Assembly (NCBI GenBank): GCA_910585665.1
Contig: CAJUFI010000003.1
Coordinates: 22,525 to 86,524, forward strand
Direction of reading: 5' to 3'
Source of the DNA: an uncultured Acetatifactor sp.
GTDB taxonomy: Bacteria > Bacillota > Clostridia > Lachnospirales > Lachnospiraceae
DNA: 64,000 bases
This document shows positions 40,541 through 47,427 of the stretch, in pieces. How positions within the stretch are numbered: position 1 is the stretch's first letter; every line of letters starts with the position of its first letter. The translations under genes and the position numbers were made by a program. Under the pieces are notes generated by a model. It saw only the letters and a list, made by a program, of their open reading frames with translations. It searched no databases and was not told the DNA's origin.

Positions 40541-43500
40541 TTATGTCTGTGCTGCCGGCTCTGCTGTGGGCAATACGGCGGCGTCCAGATTCTTCTGGGC
40601 CGTGGACAGCATCAGCTTGATTCTGTTCAGCTGGTTCACCTCGCTGGCACCCGGATCGTAGTCGATGGCTACGATATTGGACGCAGGATAGGCTTTCCGC
40701 AGGGCTTTGATGACGCCCTTGCCCACCACGTGGTTGGGCAGACAGCCGAAAGGCTGGGTGCATACGATATTGGGCACCTCTTCGTGGATCAGCTCCACCA
40801 TCTCTCCCGTGAGGAACCACCCCTCCCCGGTCTGGTTGCCGATGGATACAATCGGCTCCGCAAAGGAAACGATATCCCGGATAGGCGTAGGCGGCGTAAA
40901 GTGCTTGGATTTCCGGAATCCCTTCACCATGCTTCTCCGCAGAATGTGCTCAATGGCCCAGATGCCCAGGGAGGACAGGCGGGCCGCCTTCTTGCTGGTG
41001 CCCAGATGTTCCGCCTTGTAGATCTGGTTATAGAAGCAGTAGAGCATGAAATCCATCAGGTCCGGCACTACCGCCTCAGCCCCTTCGCTCTCCAGAAGCT
41101 CCACCAGATGATTGTTGCCCGCAGGGGAGAATTTCACCAGTATCTCGCCCACGATGCCCACCCGGGGCTTTTTGACGTCCAGGAGAGGGATACTGTCGAA
41201 ATCCCGGATGATAGCCCGGCACATTCCACCGAACCGAAACAGGTTCACATGTCTGGCGGAAACGAAATCCTGTGTTTTTTTCAACCATTTTTTGTGCATG
41301 GCGTCCACTGAGCCAGGGGTGGCCTCGTAAGGGCGCATCCGGTATATGCAGCGCATGAAGATATCGCCGAACTGCACGGCCAACGCGGCCCGGACCAGCA
41401 TATCCGCGTTCAGGTGGAACCCGGGATTGCTCTCGATGCCGGCCAGGTTCAGGGAGATCACGGGAATCTGCTCCATATTGGCCTTTTTCAGCGCCCGCCG
41501 GATGAAGCCCACGTAATTGGTGGCGCGGCAGCCGCCGCCGGTCTGGGTCATGATGATGGCGGTCCTGTCCAAATCGTACTTGCCGGACTGAAGGGCTTCC
41601 ATGATCTGCCCGATGACCAGCAGGGACGGATAGCAGGCGTCATTGTTCACATATCGGAGCCCCACATCTACGGAATGCCGGTTGTCGTTGTCCAGCACCA
41701 CGAAGTGGTAGCCGCAGGCGTTGAAGGCCGGCTGCATGATCTCGAAATGGATGGGGGACATCTGGGGGCAGATGATGGTATAGTTCTTCCGCATCTCTTC
41801 CGTAAAAGGCACCTTCTCGACGGCCGAGGAGTGCAGTTCCCGCTCCTTGGGCGATTTCTCCCGGACCTTGATGGCCGAGAGAAGGGAACGGATACGGATC
41901 CTGGCGGCCCCCAGATTGTTCACCTCGTCTATTTTCAGGCAGGTGTAGATCTTGCCGGAACCGGACAGGATATCGTTCACCTGATCCGTGGTGACGGCAT
42001 CCAGCCCGCAGCCGAAGGAGTTCAGCTGTATCAGGTCCAGGTTCTCCACGGTCTTCACATAGCTTGCGGCCGCGTAGAGCCGGGAATGATACATCCACTG
42101 GTCCGACACGATGAGAGGCCTCTCCGGGCAGCCCAGATGGGAGATGGAATCCTCGGTGAGCACGGCGATGTCAAAGGAAGTGATCAGCTCAGGGATGCCG
42201 TGGTTGATCTCCGGGTCTATGTGGTAAGGCCGTCCCGCCAGCACGATGCCGCGCTTTCCGGTCTCCTTCAGGAAGGCCAGGGTCTCTTCGCCCTTTTTGC
42301 GGACGGCCTCCCGGGCGTTCGCCAGCTCCTGCCAGGCGGCTTCCGCAGCGGCCTTCACGCTGTCGGAAGGCAGTTCCGCAAATTCCTTCAGCAGGGCCTC
42401 CGTCACGGTGCCCAGATCCCGGAAGGACATGAAGGGATTGCGCAGCACCGCCTGGCCGTCGCTGATGGCCTCCACATTGTTCTTGATGTTCTCGGAGTAG
42501 GACGTGACGATGGGGCAGTTGTAATGGTTGTTGGCCCCCTCCACCTCGTCCCGCTCATAAAACAGCGCCGGGTAGAAGATGAAATCCACCTTCTGCCGGA
42601 TCAGCCACTCCACATGCCCATGGGCCAGCTTGGCCGGATAGCATTCGGATTCGCTGGGGATGGACTCGATTCCCAGTTCGTAGATTTTGCGCGTGGAGGT
42701 GGGGGAGAGCACCACACGGTACCCCAGCCTGGTGAAGAAAACATGCCAGAAGGGATAGTCCTCGTACATATTCAGCACCCGGGGAATGCCCACCGTGCCT
42801 CTGGGAGCGCTGTCCGGCGCAAGGGACTCGTAGGAGAAGAGGCGCTGAAGCTTGTATTCAAATAAATTCGGCACATTGTGGGCATTTTTCTGCCCGCCGA
42901 TGCCCCGCTCGCAGCGGTTGCCGGAAATGAACTGACGCCCTCCCGAGAATTTGTTGACGGTGAGACGGCAGCTGTTGATGCAGCCGCGGCACTTTGCCAT
43001 GCTGGTCTCATATTGCAGGCCGCAGAGCTTTTCGTAGGAGAGCATGCTGGTCTGGAATCCGGCCTCGAAGCGCTCCCTGGCGATGAGGGCAGCGCCGAAG
43101 GCACCCATGATGCCCGCGATATCGGGGCGGATGGCCTGGCAGTCAGCGATTTTCTCAAAGCTCCGCAGGACGGCGTCATTGTAGAAGGTGCCGCCCTGCA
43201 CTACGATGTTTTTGCCCAGCTCCGAGGCGTCGGACACCTTGATCACCTTGAACAGGGCATTTTTGATCACGGAGTAGGCGAGCCCCGCGGAGATGTCCGG
43301 AACCCCCGCGCCCTCTTTCTGGGCCTGTTTCACCCGGGAGTTCATGAATACGGTGCAGCGGGTGCCCAGGTCAATGGGATGCTCGGCAAAAATCGCCGCC
43401 TCCGCAAAGTCTTCCACGCTGTAGTTCAGGGATTTGGCAAAGGTCTCAATGAAAGAACCGCAGCCGGAAGAGCAGGCCTCGTTCAGCAGCACGCTGTCCA

Positions 43501-44845
43501 CGGTGTGGTCCTTGATCTTGATGCATTTCATGTCCTGTCCGCCGATATCCAGGATGCAGTCCACCTCCGGGTCAAAGAAGGCTGCGGCATAATAATGGGC
43601 CACGGTCTCCACCTCGCCGTCGTCCAGCAGAAAAGCGGCCTTCATCAGGGCCTCGCCGTAGCCTGTGGAGCAGGAGCGGACGATGCGGACATCGGCAGGC
43701 AGCAGCTTATGGATCTCTTTCAGGGCGCCGATGGCAGTCTTCAGAGGACTGCCGTCATTGTTGCTGTAGAAGGAGTAGAGCAGGGAGCCGTCCTCGCCCA
43801 CCAAAGCGATCTTCGTGGTGGTGGAGCCGGCGTCTATCCCTAAGAAAGCATTCCCCCTGTAGTCGGACAGCTGGGCGGCGGCCACATGGGCTTTCGCGTG
43901 GCGCTCCCGGAAAGCGTCATAGGCCTGCCTGTCGGCGAACAGAGGCTCCATGCGCTCCACTTCGAATTCCATCTTGATATCGGAGGAAAGCCGCCGGAGC
44001 ATTTCCTCCATGGAGCAGGACACCTGGACATCAGCGTTCAGCGCGGAACCGATGGCGGCGAACAGATGGGAGTCGGCCGCGTCGATGACATGTTCATCGT
44101 CAAGGTTCAGGGTCCGGATGAACGCGGCTTTCAGCTCTGACAGGAAATGCAGCGGTCCTCCTAAAAATGCCACATGCCCCCGGATGGGCTTGCCGCAGGC
44201 CAGTCCGGAGATGGTCTGGTTCACCACGGCCTGGAAGATGGAGGCCGCCAGATCCTCCTTGGTGGCCCCTTCATTGATCAGGGGCTGGATGTCCGTCTTC
44301 GCGAAGACGCCGCAGCGGGCGGCGATGGCATAGAGGGACTGGTAGCCCTTTGCGTATTCGTTGAGCCCGGCGGCGTCGGTCTGGATCAGGGAGGCCATCT
44401 GGTCGATGAAGGAGCCGGTGCCCCCGGCGCAGATGCCGTTCATGCGCTGTTCCACATTGCCGCCCTCGAAGTAGATGATTTTAGCGTCTTCCCCGCCCAG
44501 CTCGATGGCCACGTCCGTCTTCGGGGCAAGCTCCTTCAGGGCGGAGGCCACGGCGATCACTTCCTGGGTGAAGGGCACGCCCAGGCAATTGGCCAGGGTC
44601 AGGCCGCCGGATCCTGTGATCATAGGGTGCAGCGTCAGGTTGCCCAGCTGTGCGTGAGCCTTCTCCAGAAGATGGGAGAGGGTCTCCCGTATGTTGGCGT
44701 AATGGCGCTCGTAGTCGGAAAACAGGAGCCTGTTATCCTTGTCCAGAATCGCGACTTTGACAGTGGTGGAGCCGATATCAAGGCCCAGAGAGGCCTGGCC
44801 CGATTTGACGCTGTCAGGAGCACCGTTTGTGTTCGTGAATTCCAT
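40541..44845 (-). CDS. 2-hydroxyacyl-CoA dehydratase activase-type fusion protein (1434 aa)
   Basis: Very large protein of the BadF/BcrA/HgdC activase family. Two ATPase domains of the actin/Hsp70 fold are seen: GLDIGSTTVKVAILD near residue 23 and FLGIDAGSTTTKIALV near 329. The second has ACSSGCGSFIETF, which carries cysteines like those holding the [4Fe-4S] cluster in activases. Then follow a DUF2229-like part and an HgdB-like dehydratase part with CxxC-type and isolated cysteines (NRCERGIGGQ, CTQPFGCLPNHVVGKG). Activases use ATP to inject an electron into a dehydratase; the substrate here is unknown. GGAAGGA lies upstream of the ATG. Such giant fusions are widespread in Clostridia. Confidence 0.9.
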   Translation of the reverse strand: MEFTNTNGAPDSVKSGQASLGLDIGSTTVKVAILDKDNRLLFSDYERHYANIRETLSHLLEKAHAQLGNLTLHPMITGSGGLTLANCLGVPFTQEVIAVASALKELAPKTDVAIELGGEDAKIIYFEGGNVEQRMNGICAGGTGSFIDQMASLIQTDAAGLNEYAKGYQSLYAIAARCGVFAKTDIQPLINEGATKEDLAASIFQAVVNQTISGLACGKPIRGHVAFLGGPLHFLSELKAAFIRTLNLDDEHVIDAADSHLFAAIGSALNADVQVSCSMEEMLRRLSSDIKMEFEVERMEPLFADRQAYDAFRERHAKAHVAAAQLSDYRGNAFLGIDAGSTTTKIALVGEDGSLLYSFYSNNDGSPLKTAIGALKEIHKLLPADVRIVRSCSTGYGEALMKAAFLLDDGEVETVAHYYAAAFFDPEVDCILDIGGQDMKCIKIKDHTVDSVLLNEACSSGCGSFIETFAKSLNYSVEDFAEAAIFAEHPIDLGTRCTVFMNSRVKQAQKEGAGVPDISAGLAYSVIKNALFKVIKVSDASELGKNIVVQGGTFYNDAVLRSFEKIADCQAIRPDIAGIMGAFGAALIARERFEAGFQTSMLSYEKLCGLQYETSMAKCRGCINSCRLTVNKFSGGRQFISGNRCERGIGGQKNAHNVPNLFEYKLQRLFSYESLAPDSAPRGTVGIPRVLNMYEDYPFWHVFFTRLGYRVVLSPTSTRKIYELGIESIPSESECYPAKLAHGHVEWLIRQKVDFIFYPALFYERDEVEGANNHYNCPIVTSYSENIKNNVEAISDGQAVLRNPFMSFRDLGTVTEALLKEFAELPSDSVKAAAEAAWQELANAREAVRKKGEETLAFLKETGKRGIVLAGRPYHIDPEINHGIPELITSFDIAVLTEDSISHLGCPERPLIVSDQWMYHSRLYAAASYVKTVENLDLIQLNSFGCGLDAVTTDQVNDILSGSGKIYTCLKIDEVNNLGAARIRIRSLLSAIKVREKSPKERELHSSAVEKVPFTEEMRKNYTIICPQMSPIHFEIMQPAFNACGYHFVVLDNDNRHSVDVGLRYVNNDACYPSLLVIGQIMEALQSGKYDLDRTAIIMTQTGGGCRATNYVGFIRRALKKANMEQIPVISLNLAGIESNPGFHLNADMLVRAALAVQFGDIFMRCIYRMRPYEATPGSVDAMHKKWLKKTQDFVSARHVNLFRFGGMCRAIIRDFDSIPLLDVKKPRVGIVGEILVKFSPAGNNHLVELLESEGAEAVVPDLMDFMLYCFYNQIYKAEHLGTSKKAARLSSLGIWAIEHILRRSMVKGFRKSKHFTPPTPIRDIVSFAEPIVSIGNQTGEGWFLTGEMVELIHEEVPNIVCTQPFGCLPNHVVGKGVIKALRKAYPASNIVAIDYDPGASEVNQLNRIKLMLSTAQKNLDAAVLPTAEPAAQT

Positions 44846-44960
44846 GTATGATCATCCTTCCTAAAAAACTGCCGCCGGGACAGCGGCAATCCTCAAATAA
44901 CATAATTTCCGCTTGAATGCCCTGGAAAGCCGGTGTCGACATATCGTGACATTCTAGGAC

Positions 44961-44989
44961 ATTATAGTACACCGCGGGATAAAATGCAA
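44961..44989 (-). promoter_or_regulatory. Sigma-A promoter for the activase gene
   Basis: On the minus strand TTGCAT (44984-44989) and a perfect TATAAT (44961-44966), spacer 17. The leader would be about 110 bases. Confidence 0.68.
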
Positions 44990-45052
44990 ATAGCAAAAGC
45001 TGTTAAAAGTTTATTAAAATACTGATTTTTATATAAAAAAGGAAAAGTCTGG

Positions 45053-45081
45053 TTTACTTATGGAAGGGGGAATGTTAAAAT
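45053..45081 (+). promoter_or_regulatory. Possible sigma-A promoter for the rhomboid-like gene
   Basis: TTTACT (45053-45058) and TAAAAT (45076-45081), spacer 17. Both hexamers are imperfect. Confidence 0.42.
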
Positions 45082-45091
45082 AAAGTTGTCG

Positions 45092-45122
45092 CTGTACAAA
45101 AGACAGCATTCCCTTTGTACAG
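45092..45122. promoter_or_regulatory. Operator-like inverted repeat
   Basis: CTGTACAAA (45092-45100) and TTTGTACAG (45114-45122) form a perfect 9-base inverted repeat with a 13-base spacer, starting just after the putative -10. It could be a repressor site or a leader hairpin. Confidence 0.5.
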
Positions 45123-45242
45123 TCTATTCCTGAGAGCGGACGGCTATTCTATAGCTACAGCGGTTCTATGTACGGCCATGGCTGTTCTATATCCGTAAAT
45201 AGGCATAAATGCCTGCCTGGAGGCGGGCGAGGAGGTCGCGAT

Positions 45243-46091
45243 ATGAGTAATTTCGAAAAGAGATTTGGGAAATATGCCATCAACAATCTTTCCCTGATAC
45301 TGATTCTGTGCTATGTGGTGGGATATGTGATTGAACTGATCAATGACAATTTCATCTGGTACCTCACGCTGAACCCATATGCAATCCTGCACGGGCAGAT
45401 CTGGAGGATATTTACCTGGATCATTGTGCCGCCCTCCTCGCTGACCCCGTTCACGATCATCATGCTTCTGTTTTATTACAGCATAGGCACCAACCTGGAG
45501 CGGACATGGGGGACATACCGGTACAATGTCTATATGCTGTCCGGCATGCTGTTCACGGTGATCGGCAGCTTCGTCTGGCTGACGGTACAGCACTTCATGA
45601 CAGGCGGCACCGGGGGCGGGATGGAATATGTCTCCACGGTGGCCTCCCTGTATTTCAGCACATACTATATCAACATGTCGATTTTCCTGGCGTTCGCGGC
45701 CACGTTCCCGGACGTGCAGGTGCTGTTGATGTTCCTTATCCCTGTGAAGGTGAAGTGGCTGGGCATCCTTTACGGGCTGGTGCTGGTATATGATTTCCTG
45801 TTCGCGGGAAGCCTGGTGACCAGGATCGCCATTGCCTCCTCGCTGCTCAACTTTGTGATATTCTTCTTCACTTCCAGGAGCCATATCCACATGACGCCCA
45901 GGCAGATGAAGCGGAGGGTGGAGTTCAGGCAGGACATCCGGCGCAACTCCAAGGTGACGAAGCACAAATGCGCTGTCTGCGGGCAGACGGAAGACGACGA
46001 CCCCAATCTGGAGTTCCGCTTCTGCTCCAAGTGCAACGGCAACTATGAGTACTGCCAGCAGCATCTGTTCTCCCACACTCATGTGAAATAG
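45243..46091 (+). CDS. Rhomboid-like membrane protein with C-terminal zinc ribbon
   Basis: A 282-residue protein with about six membrane segments. GQIWRIFTWIIVPP is the rhomboid WR motif region and NLERTWGTYRYNVYMLSG fits the next conserved loop. The catalytic GxSG serine is not seen (its region reads VASLYFSTYYINMSIFLAF), nor is the catalytic histidine, so it is probably an inactive rhomboid. After the membrane part, CAVCGQTEDDD and FCSKCNGNYEYCQQHLF form a probable zinc-binding tail. GAGGTCGCGAT precedes the ATG. Three + strand genes follow closely. Confidence 0.72.
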   Translation: MSNFEKRFGKYAINNLSLILILCYVVGYVIELINDNFIWYLTLNPYAILHGQIWRIFTWIIVPPSSLTPFTIIMLLFYYSIGTNLERTWGTYRYNVYMLSGMLFTVIGSFVWLTVQHFMTGGTGGGMEYVSTVASLYFSTYYINMSIFLAFAATFPDVQVLLMFLIPVKVKWLGILYGLVLVYDFLFAGSLVTRIAIASSLLNFVIFFFTSRSHIHMTPRQMKRRVEFRQDIRRNSKVTKHKCAVCGQTEDDDPNLEFRFCSKCNGNYEYCQQHLFSHTHVK

Positions 46092-46139
46092 ACGCAAGGC
46101 TACAGGAAACCCATTCAGAATCAGAAAAGGAAAAGTCAA

Positions 46140-46925
46140 GTGAATCAGGAAATCATATTCGCGAAAGCGCTGGAAGATGTGCGCAGGCTGGCAAAGGAAC
46201 AGGGGAACTGCATCAGCGAGGAACAGGTCAGGGACCGGTTCTCCCAGCTCGCTTTTTCACGTGAACAGCTTGAGATGGTGCTGGACTATCTGAAAAAACA
46301 TAATATAGGAATCGGAGAACCGATAGAAGCGGAAGAGCTCCTCACGGATGAGGAGAGGAACTATCTGCAGGACTACCTGGACGAGATCGCCCTGCTTCCC
46401 GTGTATACGGACGGGCAGCGGGAGGCCTGTGCCATGGCGGCGATGGCAGGGGACGCGGCGGCCCGACAGCGCCTGACGGAGAGCTGCCTGAAGGACGTGG
46501 CGGATATCGCCAAGCTTTACGCCGGGCAGGGCGTGGCCCTGGAGGACCTGATCGGGGAGGGGAACGTGGCTCTGGCCACCGCCGTGGAAATGCTGGCCAG
46601 GTCCGGCAAAGCGGGCGGGGGAGAGCCTCTCCTGGGGAAGCCGTCCGAGGCGCAGGGGCTGCTTGCCAGACGGATCATGGACGCCATGGAGGAGTGCATC
46701 CGGGAGCACGCGGCCAATGAAAAGACCGACAGGAAGATTGCCCACAAGGTGAACCATGTGGCGGACAAGGCCAGGGAGCTGGCGGAGGAGCTGCACCGGA
46801 AGGTGACCCCGGAGGAGCTGAAGGAGGAGACAGGCCTCTCTCTGAAAGCGATTCAGGACGCTATGCGTATGAGCGGTTATCAAATAGAAGATTTAGACGC
46901 CGCAGAACAGGATTCGCCTGCCTGA
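46140..46925 (+). CDS. Sigma-70-like protein lacking region 4
   Basis: A 261-residue protein that follows the early part of primary sigma factors. A region 1.1-like piece (ISEEQVRDRFSQLAFSREQL) is followed by region 1.2/2.1-like DYLDEIALLPVYTDGQREA and AAARQRLTESCLKDVADIAK, then region 2.2-like GVALEDLIGEGNVALATAVE. Where regions 2.3-2.4 carry the aromatic DNA-melting residues it reads GKAGGGEPLLGKPSEAQG. A region 3-like helix (KVTPEELKEETGLSLKAIQD) ends the protein, with no region 4. It could bind RNA polymerase core without recognising promoters. The GTG at 46140 follows AAAAGGAAAAG. Confidence 0.65.
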   Translation: MNQEIIFAKALEDVRRLAKEQGNCISEEQVRDRFSQLAFSREQLEMVLDYLKKHNIGIGEPIEAEELLTDEERNYLQDYLDEIALLPVYTDGQREACAMAAMAGDAAARQRLTESCLKDVADIAKLYAGQGVALEDLIGEGNVALATAVEMLARSGKAGGGEPLLGKPSEAQGLLARRIMDAMEECIREHAANEKTDRKIAHKVNHVADKARELAEELHRKVTPEELKEETGLSLKAIQDAMRMSGYQIEDLDAAEQDSPA

Positions 46926-46949
46926 GCGGCTGAGGCAGAGGGAGGACCC

Positions 46950-47393
46950 GTGGAGAGAAAAGTTTACGAGGACTATAAATATAGCATGCAGGACACTTCC
47001 CGGCTCTATGTGGGCAGCAAATATACCTTCGGAGAGCTTTTGGAGGAAGAAGAGATTTTGTTTAAGTTCCGCCTGATCATGGAGCGCTATGTCCTGCCGG
47101 AAGCGGACCGGGAGGACACGTTGGAGAGCCATTTATATTATCTGGCCCCGGACAGCTTCCTGGTCAAAATCTACAGGCAGATGAAGGCCAGGGTCAAAGT
47201 GAACGTCATCGAGGAGAAGAAGCCTCTCTTCGGCGGCGGGAAGGCGGCCTCCGGCCAGGCGGGGAAGAAACGGTACGTGACGAGGCAGTTCACGGTGGAA
47301 GAGCTGGTGAACATCGCGCCCGCCCAGAAGGAGAAGCAGGGATTTGTGATACAGGAGCTGAGCGTCAGCAAGCTGGCCCTGGGCTCACTGTAA
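46950..47393 (+). CDS. Hypothetical protein (147 aa)
   Basis: I do not recognise this family. The product is soluble; the first 75 residues are mixed helix with many Tyr/Glu/Leu (YEDYKYSMQDTSRLYVGSKY), then a basic Gly-rich linker (GGGKAASGQAGKKRYVTR) and a 35-residue end. The start is a GTG at 46950 with AGGGAGGA upstream. It lies 24 bases after the sigma-like gene, so the two may be made together; this is the best functional hint. Confidence 0.68.
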   Translation: MERKVYEDYKYSMQDTSRLYVGSKYTFGELLEEEEILFKFRLIMERYVLPEADREDTLESHLYYLAPDSFLVKIYRQMKARVKVNVIEEKKPLFGGGKAASGQAGKKRYVTRQFTVEELVNIAPAQKEKQGFVIQELSVSKLALGSL

Positions 47394-47427
47394 TGCACAT
47401 CACTATAAAACCATAAAGGAGAGAGAA

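Larger units (their letters stand above)
44846..45242. other. Divergent intergenic region
   Basis: A 397-base AT-rich gap between the activase (-) and the rhomboid-like gene (+). It contains a promoter for each direction, a GCCGC/GCGGC hairpin in the activase leader (44874-44887) and a 9-base inverted repeat (45092-45122). At 45145-45200 there are three loose repeats around TTCTATA, which may be chance. No gene was found. Confidence 0.6.

Noticed and set aside
41414..42865. 483-codon plus-strand frame opposite the activase
   Set aside because: Shadow frame; no ribosome site or domain, and the opposite gene is certain.
45145..45200. Three TTCTATA-centred repeats
   Set aside because: Matches are short and uneven; not distinguishable from AT-rich background by eye.
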